The notes under the pieces were generated by a model. The model was not told the origin of the DNA and made no database searches. It saw nothing but the letters and a program-made list of their open reading frames with translations. Source: Xylona heveae TC161 (taxonomy: Eukaryota > Ascomycota > Xylonomycetes > Xylonales > Xylonaceae). Taken from it: 64,000 nucleotides of DNA. The translations under genes and the position numbers were made by a program. Position 1 is the first letter of the stretch, and each line of letters starts with the position of its first letter. The stretch covers positions 1,178,001 through 1,242,000 of the forward strand of contig NW_017264195.1 of the NCBI RefSeq assembly GCF_001619985.1. Reading direction: 5' to 3'. Shown in pieces: positions 34,901-49,480 of the stretch.

Positions 34901-36347
34901 AATTGAAGAGATCAAAGAGCATAATTATCAGCAGCGAGAGTCGGTAGAGCGAGCGGAGAGAGACCTGGAAGAACTCAGTATGCAATTTAACCAAGCCCAA
35001 GCAACCTACGACGACGTAAGCCAACGTGGCGCCGAGAGAGAACGGAACCTGCAGCAAGAATCATCAAAGATTGCAGATAGCCTTCACCATCTCAAGCTTG
35101 CTGATAGCGACATCACCGCGTACCTTCAGAAGGGTGGCCAGGAGCAGCTTGCGCGAGCCCAGCGTGAGGTTAAGAACCTTGAGCGGGACATCAGCCAACA
35201 GGAGGCCGAACAGCGCCAGGTGGTAGTGGAGGTCAACAAATCAACTGATCTTCTCAAGAGCAGTGAAGACACGAAGCGTGGTATTTCGGACAATTTGAGA
35301 TACCGCCGAGATCGTCGGGCACTGGACGCAGTTCAAGCTGAGATCAAGGAGCTCGAATCACAGAATGCAGAGGTTGACCGCGAGCAGTACAATCAGGAGG
35401 CAGAAAAATGGGGACGAAGACACGCGAAATTAACTGCTGAGCAGGCCAGTAAGATGGGAATTATGAAGACTAAGGATGATCAATTAGCCCAGCTTTTAGC
35501 AGACTGGGAGACAGATTACAAGGATGCCGCGGATAAATACAAAGAAGCACACATCAAAGTCCAGGTTCGTCCAATTTTTTTTCTCATCTTCCGCGGCATT
35601 CGCTTATCATTCATCAGACTACAAAGGCGGCCGTCGAGGATCTTGGCCGTTATGGAGGAGCTCTTGATAAGTATGAGAACCTGTAATGTTCGCTGGTCTT
35701 TCGGTTTGGCTGACAAGAATCAGGGCAATAATGAAATATCATGGCCTGAAAATGGAGGAGATCAATCGAATTATTGAAGAACTTTGGAAACGGACATATC
35801 AAGGCACTGACGTCGATACAATCCTCATCCGTTCTGATAACGAGAATGCGAAGGGCAATCGATCTTACAACTATCGAGTGTGCATGGTAAAGCAAGATGC
35901 AGAAATGGACATGCGGGGGCGTTGCAGTGCTGGACAGAAAGTGCTTGCCAGTATCATCATCCGCCTGGCTCTGGCCGAATGCTTTGGTGTCAATTGCGGT
36001 CTCATTGCGCTGGATGAGCCCACGACTAATCTCGACCGTGACAATATTCGCTCGCTGGCAGAATCTCTCCACGATATTATCCGAGCGCGTCAACAGCAGT
36101 CAAACTTTCAACTCATTGTCATTACACATGATGAAGAATTTTTGCGATTCATGCGATGCAATGATTTTTGCGAGAACTACTATCGGGTATCGCGGAATGA
36201 GAAGCAAAAATCCATCATTGAGCGGCAGTCGATTGCGGAGGTATGTTTTCAACGTCGTTTCTTTTCCACGTCATTTTTCCTTTTGCGACTTCCGGGTCCG
36301 GCCTAGATGAATGCTAAGCTTTCTGTCACGTCACACAGGTTCTTTAA
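31958..36347 (+). CDS. rad50: Rad50, SMC-like ATPase of the MRN/MRX complex
   Basis: Nine exons (31958-31970, 32037-32064, 32118-32208, 32258-32341, 32392-32844, 32895-35564, 35627-35670, 35724-36240, 36339-36347) encode 1302 residues, close to the family's usual 1300. The Walker A site is GYNGSGKT at 37-44. Long coiled coils flank the zinc hook CQLC (Cys685, Cys688). The ABC signature RCSAGQKV is near 1193, and Walker B with the D-loop, [12 protein letters not shown], is near 1220. Rad50 with Mre11 and Nbs1/Xrs2 senses and tethers DNA double-strand breaks. The 13-nt first exon is inferred: no in-frame ATG precedes KIDKLQILG, but joining ATGAATTCGTTAG to CGAAAATC gives MNSLAKIDKL. The last exon codes only Val-Leu-stop. 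Everything from KIDKL to IAE is secure. Confidence 0.93.
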
Positions 36348-39238
36348 ATGTCTAAGATGCGTTCGCATGGATGGGGCGCCAAAAAGCTTGTCTGCAGCCT
36401 CAAATCTCGTTTGCATTTACTGGGCGTTATTTATTAAATCAAGGGAGCAAATTACCGGTTGCATCCAGGGTATTCCGAGACATATGATGACAGGTCTCGC
36501 AGAGGCATGATGCTTTTTTCTCATTTTGACGTTGTACCGTATACAAATCTATTGGCTGTGTGTGCGTGTGGTATGTTATTGTGATGAATAATCTTCCTTG
36601 GCAATGTTGTGGCGCCATACCCCTTACTTGAATGCCTCCATTCCCGCAAACGGTGCTGAAATTGGAAGGGGAAATTAGACGATTTCTATTTGAGAAAGAC
36701 GATGGAATCGGTTGAAAGGAGAACATGTCACCAAAACAGAGACAACTTTTTTTTTTCAAGTTCTGTCGATCCTTATAGGAGGTTTGCCATCGTCTTATCA
36801 GTTCAATATGTGGGTGGATATCTGTTGTGTGTGCGTGCGCAGGGGGGGGGATGGAGATCTCGAGAAAAGAGTCATTTAGGAGTCTATCCTTTCCCTTTCG
36901 GCCCTTCTCTTGCCTTGAGGTCCCCACACGATGCGGAGACAGGGTGATGTGGAGACTGGGGAAGACGTGGCACCCGTCTGTTTCGCGAATGTTTGAGAAA
37001 GTTGCAGGGATGTACCCCTGCTGCAAATCCCTATAGACCGCTACCGAACGGTACTTGGTTTTTGGGGCCCGAGTGTGCATGATCGTATCGAAACGGTCAT
37101 CATTACGAGAAGCGCAATTACTGCTTATCAGCCATTTTGATTTCACATGCGAAAATTTCGTATAATCGTCCACTTCTTTGTCGATTGATAAAAGACTGGG
37201 TGATTAATGCTAGCCCATTTTCTATTTCTGAAAATCTGGGTTTCTGAGATCACGAGTCTCGGAGGTTCCAGTACGAGACAGTCGGTTGGAACCGAGACGA
37301 GCTACGACGGTCTGACGCCAAGCCCAACTAGAGCTGAAAGAGATTGGGTGAAAGTGAAAAAGCACAGGTCAGTCCGAGCTCATAATGAAGCAGTCTTAGG
37401 CTGTTTCTTTCGCACTCATTTTGGGCAGAGCAATTCGTGATGACTTCACCAGGAACAATGTCAAAGATTCGGTTTCCGCCGGTAGATTTTTACTTATCAA
37501 CTGAGTGATTATGAAGACTCTCGGGAGCTGAGGGTCCAAATGCACCGTATTTAATGTTCCACCAGTGGGCGGGCTCCAACGCTGCGCTCTCGCCGTTTTG
37601 GCGTCGCCTATCGGTAAGCTGATTCAAAACGAACAGGCGAGCTGCAAGCCACGCACCAAACCGATCCTGTCGATTCAGTGACTGGCGCCTGCCAATAGAC
37701 CAATTGGCAAACCTGACCGGTCAACCTGGAAATAATAGGGTCCTTTTGCAGGTAGGGATATGTGGGCTGCTGTGCAGATGAGACGACGCAACCCTCCTTC
37801 ATCACATGAAGTTAATACGATACCAAGATACGACGTTGATGCTGGTATATTTTTTTTTTCTCTCTTTCACTCTCATCCCCAAGATCCCTGATCTCGCTGC
37901 ATTCGATGATGATTTCCGAGGGATGTGAAGTAGAACATAAGCCTCCGAACCATGGGATGCTGTCAGGTAAGTGGCAGCTTTGTCTTCTGACAGTGGGACC
38001 TGGGCCTAAGACAGTTCTGGCGAACCGGTCAGTCGAGTTAGCTAGATGGTCGAGTCTTCTCCCTAATCGACTGTGTTTCTTTTCTTGGAGGCGGGACACC
38101 CTTTTGGCCTGCTTCCCCCAAGATAACATGGACTAGTTTTGAAGTATAACTACCTCTAGCTGAAAGATCTCTTGGCCTACCTTGTAGATAGGCAATGGAG
38201 TAGTGCGAGATCTGATGTAGTAAGGTAAAGATACTTGGAAGGGACGATTGGGCTTAGCTGCCAACGGCGCGTATCTTGCGGCCCAGAGGACGCGAGCGCC
38301 CAAAGACTAAACTAAAACAGTGCTACAGGCCGCGTAGGGGTCCATCCAAACAAACCCTCACAATGGGCGCTGAATACGACAACCCCGTCAACACGAACCA
38401 TGGGAAGAAAGAATAACCACAATAATGTTGAATGCGGTAGCTTTATTGAATGATCAGCCGATTTGAAGACGACATCTGGTCCAGATCATGGAAATGAGAT
38501 GAGGCTTGAGCCCCACTCATCTCGTACCCCAAGACCCAGCACAGCGATGAGGCCGGACAAGACAATGGGTGCAAGCAGTAACTGTCCGCCAAAGTTGTTT
38601 CCCGCCCCTGGATTCTTGCTCTCGTGGCTGAAGGGAACCCCAACCACCCTGTGAGTAGGTAAGTATTAACTTTCTGCATGAAAGCTACAAACGGTTTGGA
38701 GCACAGGAACAGGCAAGCAGCCACACACCAGAAGACAGACTACTCCTGACTAGGACGTGTATGGGCTCGAATGACGGAGGGGCTTTCATTCCACACCCGT
38801 GGAATGTCAACCCCCGGGGCTTGACTTATGATGCAGCCAGCATCCACTTCACACGCGCTCGGTGAAGTCGGTTCAAGTCTGAGAAGCATTTGTTCTCATC
38901 GAATTCCTTGGCGCTCTTCGTCTTCCTTCTTTCCCGGCTGTCCTGCATCCGGGTTCTTCCACGTCGCGCAGCTCCAGCCATCTTCAAACCCCTGCCACCT
39001 CCATTCATTCTTTTTTCTACTGCATCGCTCCGCCTGGAAGGTCGAGGATCTCAACTTCACATTTGGTACTGGAGAAGAGCATCCAGCCTCTTTCATTCTT
39101 TCTTTGCACACTCTCTCCACCCCTACCTCTTTCTATCGCGCAGCCTTGTCGCTGGACCGCAAGACAATTTGGAAGGCTAGACAGCTGCATTGCAGTCTCT
39201 AGCCGTTGCATTTTGCGAAAGAGCATCACATCATCGCC
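36348..39238. other. Long intergenic region, rad50 to glucanase gene
   Basis: These 2.9 kb show no supported gene. A long minus-strand open frame (36439-37173) starts on GTG and has no family features. The right part (about 38700-39238) is pyrimidine-rich and should include the glucanase promoter and a long 5' leader. A perfect inverted repeat at 38787-38806 is listed separately. Confidence 0.5.
38787..38806. promoter_or_regulatory. Inverted repeat CATTCCAC-ACCC-GTGGAATG
   Basis: Two perfect 8-bp arms are separated by 4 bp, about 430 bp upstream of the glucanase ATG. Each arm contains CATTCC, which fits the CATTCY consensus known for AbaA/TEA-type developmental regulators. A paired site is suggestive but could arise by chance. 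Confidence 0.35.
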
Positions 39239-40814
39239 ATGCTGTTTCGGCACGCGACCTCGCTGCTTCTCGCGGCCGTCGTCGCAACGGCCTTGCCTGG
39301 GTAGGTCACCATTGTGTTTTTCGCCATGGTCTGTGACGGTCCACCATTTGCTAACCTGGTCGAACGTAGCAAGCGCCTTGGAAAAAGAGATCCACCAGGG
39401 TTCGATTATGGGGTAGATGTTGTACGCGGAGTCAACATTGGTGGATGGCTCGTCCTCGAACCGTGAGTTAGAGTCGCTTGAAAGGTGCTAATGACGTGCG
39501 AGTTCCAGCTAATTAAGCCTGTGCAGATGGATTACGCCTTCGATATTCCAGGCTCAAAACGGGTCTATTGTCGATGAATGGACCTTGGGATACTATCTCG
39601 GCCAAGACGAAGCATACAACATTCTGAAGCCCCATTGGGACACCTGGTGCACCCTTGCCGACTTTCAAAAGATTGCGGCTTCTGGATTCAACTTGGTGCG
39701 GATACCTATTGGCTACTGGGCGTATCAGAAATTCGATGACCCATTCACGCAAGGCGCGGCGCCGTACATGGACCTGGCCATTGACTGGGCTCGCCAGACT
39801 GGCCTGAAGGTGTGGATTGATCTCCACGGCGCTCCTGGCTCACAGAACGGTTTCGACAACTCTGGTCACTGGACCAGCGACGTTCAATGGCAGCAGGGTG
39901 ATACCATTGCGCAGACGCTAAGCGTGTTGCACGAAATCAACCAAAAGTATGCGCAGCCAGACTATCAGGATGTTGTCGTCGGCATCGAGCTCGTGAACGA
40001 GCCTCTCTCATCCAAGTTGAACGTTTCTCAACTCTACGACTACTACCAGCAGGGTTTCAGCGACGTTCGCTCCGTCAGCGATACCACCGTGGTCCTTCAT
40101 GATGGTTTCCTGTGGACTAGCTCCTGGGACAATTTCTTGACGCCGACGAGCAACGATTACAACGGTAAGTAATTTTATTCTCCAAGTATCCCATGTGGTA
40201 GAGTGCTTATTTTGTACCTTTAAATTAGTGCTTGTGGACCATCACGAATACCAGGTGTTCAATTTGGAGCAGATTGCATGGCAACCATGGGTATGTATCT
40301 CCAAAGATTTCTCAAAGAAATGTCAGATCACTGACCCGAAATACGCAGCAACATCGCCAGGGTGTCTGCAACGGTGCCGCATCCTACAGCGATGCTGACC
40401 ACTGGGTGGTCGTCGGCGAGTGGACTGCTGCCATGACCGACTGCGCTCCCGCGCTCAACGGGTATGTTGTAACATGTCTCAGACATTGCTTCTGTCACAT
40501 TGAAAAGAAAGCCGCTAATGTAACGTAACAGCTACCAAATAGGCGCCCGATATGATGGAACTTACCCCGGTAGTACCTATGTCGGCTCCTGCGACATTTT
40601 CAACTTTATCGACCTTTGGAACCAGACCCTCAAGGACGACACCCGTGGTTATATTGAGGCGCAGATGGAGACCTTTGAGCGTTACACCCAGGGCTGGATC
40701 TTCTGGAACTTCAAGACCGAGGCCAGCGCCGAATGGGACGCCTTCCGGCTGATTGATGCCGGCGTGTTCCCGCAGCCCTTGACAGACCGCAAGTTTAGCG
40801 CCATTTGTTCATAG
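39239..40814 (+). CDS. exgA: Secreted exo-beta-1,3-glucanase, GH5
   Basis: Six exons (39239-39300, 39370-39462, 39527-40164, 40229-40290, 40349-40461, 40532-40814) encode 416 residues. A signal peptide (MLFRHATSLLLAAVVATALP) is followed by a short propeptide ending LGKR, a Kex2-type site. The mature enzyme opens with [21 protein letters not shown]. The catalytic acid/base is Glu210 in VNEP and the nucleophile is Glu309 in VGEWTAAMTDC. HGAPGSQNG, DHHEYQVF and GWIFWNFKTE are further GH5 subfamily 9 landmarks. The enzyme releases glucose from beta-1,3-glucan ends in the wall or in storage glucan. No GPI signal or membrane segment is present, so it should be secreted or loosely wall-bound. All key residues are present. 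Confidence 0.96.
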
Positions 40815-42355
40815 ACGTGGGGACGACTCATTTTTTTGGTGGAGAAAAGCTGTTGTACGATGAAAGATTTGGATTTGCACACATACACGCATCTTTTCTT
40901 CTCATATATGCGTTTCGTCGGTGGCCGATTCTAGCAATCATCGCTGGCGCGTATGGGCATTTTCGGTCATTATTTCCCATTCATGGTCTCATCTGATCTG
41001 CACATTTTTTGCTCTCCTTTTTTTTTTTTCCCCTCTTGATTGAACAAATGCCTCGCATAATTTGATCCCATTTTCTTTCATCATTTTCTTTGATAATTTT
41101 CTTTTGTCATCACGTTTCTCGTCCTTGAACTATTCCTTCAGGGCCACCGGTTTCTTCGTTCTTCTGGTGCCCCGGCGCATCCAGGCGGTTGATGCTTTTT
41201 ACATGAGAACCGCTTCGGCCATCTAGGGAGGTCTTAATAGGTTTGCTGGCTTCGGAAAGGATGGTTACTCGCGCACTATTACCCACGGGTCGTTCTGTTC
41301 TGCTGGTGTTCTCCGAATTCGTCTGATGACACGCTGGTCAGGTCACTCTTGCTTTTTGTTATTTGTTTATTTGCGCCTCCTCTCTTCATCATGCCACCAC
41401 CTTTGGCTGCGGCTACGTGGTTCATAGTTAAATAGGATAGTTTCAATTAATAATTCTATTAAAAATTCGTCCTTCTGTGGTCGTGATAACCACAATATGG
41501 ATTACGAGCGAATGTTATTTTAATTCAGGATTATTGGCGCGGAATATAGAGGTAAACAAGGCAAGAGAAATGTAGAGCTTGTATTCTTCTGTCAAGTCGA
41601 GCCCAAGTAGCCCATTTGAATGGATATTCCCGAACTCCTATTTACATGGGCTAGATTTAGCCCGAGGCCCGAAGTGGTCTCGCGATACGGAGTATTCGAA
41701 GACAAAACTATTATAGGAACATGACGGCGAATGCATCCGCGGATACACCTGAGACTTGTAAAATGTGTAGAGTGCTGTACTCCGTAGAGTGCTCTACCCA
41801 AAAAAAGCTTAGTTAATGGATTACCGGGTGTAATGCATTGGCTTTACGACTTTCCTCCTTGTAGCTGTAGTTAGAAAAGACCCTAAGTTATATTTCCAGT
41901 ATGCCTATACTCCGCAGGCTTACCAGTTCAAAGAGACGTCCTTCCAAAACATCTGAGCCGTTATCGACTGTATAACAGCGGAGTTTATTACAAAATTTCA
42001 CGGGCATACAAGACCTCTGAACTCCATATGGGGACTCGTCGGAGTGATAATCGTTGCCCCTCGACGAGCTGGGGGCTCTCGGCGTTTGGTCGAATCGCCG
42101 AATGACGAGCTTTCGGCGCAGTGACCACTCCACCGATGGGCGGGGTGGGGGGAGGGTCAACACAACACCATGTTAGATATAAAGCAGGTTAATTATTAGG
42201 AGGACCCCCCGAATATTAATCACGGGGGGACATTTGTATATTTGCAAAAAGTGCGGCATTGCATTGCATTTGTATAATACATTATTATATTTCACAAACA
42301 AGAACCGAAGCTGAAATCTTAGATTATAAGTTGACGATTTCCCCGGAAGAGAACA
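40815..42355. other. Intergenic, glucanase to aminotransferase
   Basis: This 1.5 kb stretch is T-rich just after the glucanase stop and AT-rich elsewhere. No gene, RNA or clear repeat was found. The last few hundred bases should contain the aminotransferase promoter. Confidence 0.5.
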
Positions 42356-43921
<1,566 letters not shown>

Positions 43922-46900
43922 TGAGAGACGTTTTATTTGGACTTGGCATTCCTGGGTTATCTGATGAGATTTGTCCCAGAGCGCTCCGGAGATGAATCGT
44001 GGACATTTGTGTTAACTATAGAATAAGATGGATTGTAGGACCTCCTGTAATGCTGTTCAATGATTCATAAGATGGTGTATATTGAATGTGCTTCACTCAA
44101 ATATGACTACCGTTCTACCCACCTAATATACATGTATGTTTTGTCCGTCGTCATCAAGCAGCGGGACAACCGGAGGCTGTTATGCATTCTATATATTAGT
44201 CAGATTCCTGGTCCTCTATTGATGCACCAAACTACAGCTACTTTACCTTACCTACCAGCCGCTTTGTATTAGAGCTTCCGTCTCTCTGCGATAGAGCATT
44301 CTTATTATTACACAGAAGTATATCACGAGAAGTTCGATGACGAGGGCCGTGTATACTGCGCAATTTTCGTGATCTTGCAATTAATGTCTTTTTTTATTTT
44401 TTATTATTTAATTTTTAATTTTTTATTTTTTTCGCGATCCTGCATTTCATGTCCTCTTTTCTTTTTCGCTACAGTAACCAAACACTCATATTCATGATGA
44501 GCCATTTGTACGCGTAATTACAGAGCTACTGTACAGAGCTACTGTAGGCATCAATCATGGTCCCTGTCCCTGTCACTGCTCCCCTGCCCTTTGGGTATGC
44601 CCCCGGTTCCAGAGAAGGCTTGACTGATAAGCTAGCGAGAGTGGTGCGTGCGAGGTGCGAAGTGCCATGAGCTTCACCTGGCTTGCATCCTGGGGTTAAC
44701 ACTGCAGGAGACACACGTCTAAACAAATGAGTCAGATAATCCATGTTCAAGGCTGTAGCGTCAGAAATGTCATTGTCAATGCCAAGGTGCTGTGGCTGGT
44801 ACATTTGTAAGAGAGATAGGTGCCTTAGGTAGGTAGTATATTGTCAAGCCACGCAGACTGGCATGACTCCTCATTTTCCTCGACCTTGTGTGGTGGATCA
44901 TGTGGGGAGAGCAGGGCGTTTGATTGGAAGGCGTGTTTGGCGAACAAGAAACACCAAAGCACGAAATACAACTACAGACATCAAACGCCAAGGACCAAAC
45001 TGCAAGTTACCAAGTACGACTGCGAACTACAAACAACGAGATGTAAGAGCGAGTACCAAGACCAAACTACAAACAACAAGATATAGGTGCAACTACAAAG
45101 ACCAACTACAAACAAGAAGATATAAGTGCAAACTATGATTAATTCTAGGTACAGCTCGGCTGCTTGGCTGGAGCGATATACTACGCGAAACGGTCAAGTG
45201 ATGGTGACAACCATATGGAGGTACAGAGTACACCTTGATGGTCAATCAGTGCCAAGTGTGCCCAGAGCTTATCAATCAACAACAAATGGTGCAAGATTTC
45301 TAATGACTTGGCGATTCAACGCGGGATAGAAGGCTTGTGATGGCTGCTGGGCTGAAGAGCCACAGCCTGGTAGCCTGGGAGAATGACACGGCAGCAAGAG
45401 GAGTAGTAGCAGCTAGACAAGGCTTTAATGCAAGCCACGCAGGCTGAGATATTTAGCCTGCCCGCGTCGCGTCCTGTGTTGCGATGAGTTTATTTGTAGC
45501 TTGGTAAGCGTATGCGATTGTGAGAGATGGGATACTCCGTAGAGCTACCAACTACGTCTTCCAAGATCCAAGATTGAATCATTAGGTACATCAGATAAAG
45601 CGAGTGCATAGACAATGCGAATCTCAAAAGTTATCGGAATTAGATCTAGAATGCTCCTTGTTTGTAAGTGTAGTCTACATGTGCATTTCGGTGGCAATTC
45701 CCACGAAAGCATACGCTTGCTGAAAAACAACTCAGTCTCGAATATTCTGCAAAAAACAATGACAGAGAATCCTTAGTTGTTCCTCGGAAATAGAAAATTG
45801 GACTCACGTACAGACTGTTTCCCAAAGCGGGCGTTTCTCAAAGTATTTCTCTGTGGGGTGTACGTCTACCATCCACATTGGGCCCGAAACAGGAACTCAT
45901 GGATAAATTCACTCCTAGCTATACTGTTTGCGGCCATCACGTCTGCCCAGTCACGCCCAGGAGCTCGGCATCACTTGGCTGATGCCGACAAGAGCCGGGG
46001 TATCTCAGACTACCAAACAAAGTAAGGGCATCATGAATTCAACTGAAGCTCGAGAAGCATCTACAAACGATTCGTTACAATTGCCTCTTCTACAAGGAGA
46101 TTTGTAATTGAAGGGGAATTCTCCGGAGATGTAGGAAATTGACTCGTTGAGACGCGTGTCAGTTCATATGAAAAGAGGTACAAAACAGGCCTTGCGAGCC
46201 GGAATGTCATTTGCATCATAGAGACATAATAGAAGAATACTGCTTTATCAGCAAAAGGCGGAATTCCGCCCTCGTGAAACGATGAGTCGATTATGCCAAA
46301 AATTGATGTAAACTTGCAACGAGTAAAAACAGAGTTTCATGTCTCGCCCTTCGAATGACTTGACACCCTCAACCATAACAAATCAAGGATGCTGCATGAT
46401 GCCCACACGTATGGCATTCTGGGGGAGGACAAGAATTGGTAGAATTAGTCAGAAAATCAGATTAGACCATCATCATCATTGCAAGGGCGCAAAGGGGGGG
46501 GGCGTTTAACCATAGGAGGACAGAGGAGAAGGGAAGGAACGTGCCTTTGGAGCGATCAACCAGAGTAGTTTAGTGGACTCGCTTGGCTTAGAAAAGGGCC
46601 ATGCGGATCAGCCGCGATCAGATGAATGTGACTCAAACACGGCCGTTTTTTCTTTGGGACAGGGAAGATTGTTGCTTCTAGTGCTACGGCCGGCGCGTGG
46701 TGGTTGGGTGCATGGATCAATCACGGAGACACTCTTGTGTGTTTTTTACCCTCTGGTGCTCGAAAATGTGGAGTTTTATTACTTGATGACTACATCAATG
46801 CAATCAATTTTTCCTTCGTTTCACACTTCACTGGGCTAGTCTAGACTAAATCTGACTCTTTTTTTTATTAACTTACGCCCTTCTCATGTCCTTTTTGTGT

Positions 46901-47530
46901 ATATGCCTAAGGCAAGGGTGGTGTGTTATGAGCCTGCTCCACATAATGCATGCAGAAAAGAAAAAATCAGGCAGTATTATAAAAAGATGGCTGCCTGCAC
47001 TTCCGATGCTATTTCCCTAGTATCAGATCATAATAATTTCCCCAACGAGGCATTGAAGCGTCCATTCGACATTCATTAGCATACGCAATCCATCTCTGGC
47101 TTGATACCAAAGAAAGCCAAAACAAGTGACCGAAGCGGCACAGCTCCTGCAATCCCTGGGATCACCACAACTCGACCCAAGGCAACAACGTTAATAAGGT
47201 TTCCTACTGGTTGCGTACCTTTTAGTCGCCTGCGTTCCCTTTCCTCTCTTTCCCTGAATACGTCAGCAAAAGCAAGGGAGAGCACAGCCCGCAGCTGTTT
47301 CCTTATCCGATAGCTGGGAGCATTTTACCCCACAAAAACACTTGGGGGTGCACCTTTTGGATAAATAAATTCCAACTTTATTCCGCCATTGTGTTTTTTT
47401 AACGGGGACAATTCTTTTTTTTTGTTCTTCTCTGGTTTACCATTTTGGTGAAATTCCTCCCAGCAGGGGAGATTTTGCAACAATTCCATCAACAATTACA
47501 AACTCCGCCATAACTTCGCCGACATCAAAC
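43922..47530. other. Long gene-poor region, aminotransferase to arrestin
   Basis: These 3.6 kb, the longest gap in the window, are mostly AT-rich. They contain a minisatellite at 45023-45137 and a G-run at 46494-46502. Small open frames (for example 46573-46839 and 47076-47285) have no recognisable features and the latter starts on GTG. I cannot support a gene. Confidence 0.5.
45023..45137. repeat. Degenerate minisatellite, three units of about 40 bp
   Basis: Three imperfect direct copies built around AACTACAAACAA, then GATATAAGTGC, begin near 45023, 45064 and 45103. Weaker CAAACTGCAAG-type relatives extend leftward to about 44960. Confidence 0.7.
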
Positions 47531-49256
47531 ATGTACGCCGCTTCTGTCGCGTCCAGCCGGACGGTAGCTTCACATTTGCGCGAGCTGGCACACATGCCTT
47601 CGGGCAGAGCAGCAATCACAATTAGCATCAAAAAGGACCATCACGGTCTCGAATCCACACAAACCGCTTCCTCCTCAGCTCCAGAACCATATGTGCATTC
47701 ATATACCTCGCTGGATCGGATAGAGGGGGAAGTGGCAATTACGGCACCTAATGCTCTGCGATTCGAAGACATTAGCATCACTTTTGAAGGTAGACCATCC
47801 CTATCAATATAAAAAAAATATTTACGATTATTGTTTTTGGAAGAGACAGCTAACTTTATGACCAGGAACTTCGAGAACTTACGTGGAGAATGTATCATCG
47901 GCCTCCATGCTCACCCAACGTACGGCTGCTCGTCACAATTTCCTCAAGCTGGCTCAACCCATCGACCAGTCTTCATTCCCACATCCGCGCATTCTTGAAC
48001 CAGGTCGAACCTACAGATTCCCCTTCACCTTTGTGATTCCTGAGAGAATGCTTCCTTCGTCATGCAGGCACTCGACAGTCAACGCTGAGTTGCACGAAGC
48101 CCATCTGCAGCTACCACCATCGACGGGAGATGCAGAGCTCGCAGGCGATGGCACTCAGCGCTTGGACGACCAGGCACCGGAAATGACTCGTGTGTCATAT
48201 GCGATCAAGGCGAGAATCACCAATGTCCGCGAGAGTGACAACAAAAATGTGGTCATTTGTGAGCGCGAGAAGAAGGTCCGAGTGATACCGGCTGTAGAGG
48301 AAAACCCACCGCTCGACGAGTCTAGACTGGTGGACTATTCGCTGCGTCGGACAAAGAATATCAAAAAGGGCCTTTTCAAGGGAACGCTCGGCAGCTTGAG
48401 CATTGAGGCGGCGCAACCGAGTAGCTTGCATCTCCCTGCTCGTGGGCTGACAGCCGATGCGTGTGCGACGACCACCATGGCGTCCATCCAGCTGCGCTTT
48501 GATCCCGCTCATGAAGACTCTCAGCCTCCGGCGCTCAGCCAGCTCGTGAGCAGGCTGACTGCAGAGTCATACTATAGCAGCTCGGCGATGAGACACTGGC
48601 CCACCAGGGATTCACTGCTGAACCTCGCTACCCGGGGCCGGTATTTTGAGACCTTGCCGCTCGCCAGCCGGTGCATTGCGTCGGTTCAATGGGAAAAGTT
48701 TGGACCATCGGATGCTCCCAGTCGACGAGATTCGGCCTTGTCCACGATGTCCATCCATGAGATTCCAGCCCCATCTGAGGCCTACACCGGAGGCAATTTT
48801 TACGTTGCCAAGGTCTTGGTCCCAATCACGTTGCCCAAGACCAAGGCATTCCTTCCGACATTTTACTCTTGCATCATTGCGCGATTCTACACGCTGGACC
48901 TGTCAGTTTCCTACCAAAGCTCGGCCACGAAATTCTCTGCGCCCACTATCAGCGTCAAGCTGCCCATTCAAATTTCCGCCGCGGGTGATCCGGCTGCCCA
49001 GAGGGCATTTTCTGAAGCGAATAGCCAAGATGCATTTGCATTGGAAGTCGACGATGCCGCGGGAGCGCTCTTTGAAGCCGGCTCGCTTGTTGCCCCGCCT
49101 TCGCCAGAGTACACGCGTGTCTCGCTCGTGGCTTCTTCTGGAACAGGAACCTCTGCTGCTCGAGAGTCGCATCACGAAGCTGATTATCCGCCGCCCGCGT
49201 ATCCTATCCAGGGTCATGTCGCGTTTGGCAACGAAAAGGCCGTGCCAATTGCTTGA
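47531..49256 (+). CDS. Alpha-arrestin (ART-like) trafficking adaptor
   Basis: Two exons (47531-47789, 47866-49256; 76-nt intron) encode 549 residues. The N-terminal half is an arrestin-type beta sandwich: SLDRIEGEVAITAPNALRFEDISITFEGTSRTYVE, ILEPGRTYRFPFTFVIPERML, and PEMTRVSYAIKARI. A middle region (FKGTLGSLSIEAAQ, TTMASIQLRF) and a C-terminal arrestin half (YVAKVLVPITLPKTKAFLPTFYSCIIARFYTLDLSVSY, ISVKLPIQISA) follow. Near the end, DYPPPAYPI contains a PPxY site for a Rsp5/HulA-type HECT ubiquitin ligase. Alpha-arrestins recruit the ligase to plasma-membrane transporters for endocytosis. The cargo cannot be told from sequence. Confidence 0.85.
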
Positions 49257-49438
49257 TTATCTGACGTTTATGTCTTGATCGGTTCGGTTTGGGAGTATGC
49301 ATATTACGGGATTGACTTTAACAGTCTCCTTGTTTCCGCGTTCTTATTACCCGTCTTTGTTGTTATCCGGCGTTTACAGCATCATCCGAAATTGGGAAGC
49401 TGGGAAAAGTATTACTTTATTATTCGATCGGCTTTGCC

Positions 49439-49480
49439 TTTTCTTTTCTTTTCTTTTCTTTTCTTTTCTTTTCTTTTCTT
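49439..49480. repeat. (TTTTC)n microsatellite
   Basis: About eight uninterrupted TTTTC units lie in the presumed 3' region of the arrestin gene. Confidence 0.9.

Noticed and set aside
36439-37173. Minus-strand open frame of 244 codons downstream of rad50
   Set aside because: It starts on GTG, has no domain or family resemblance, and lies in low-complexity DNA with poly-T and poly-G runs. A chance open frame is more likely.
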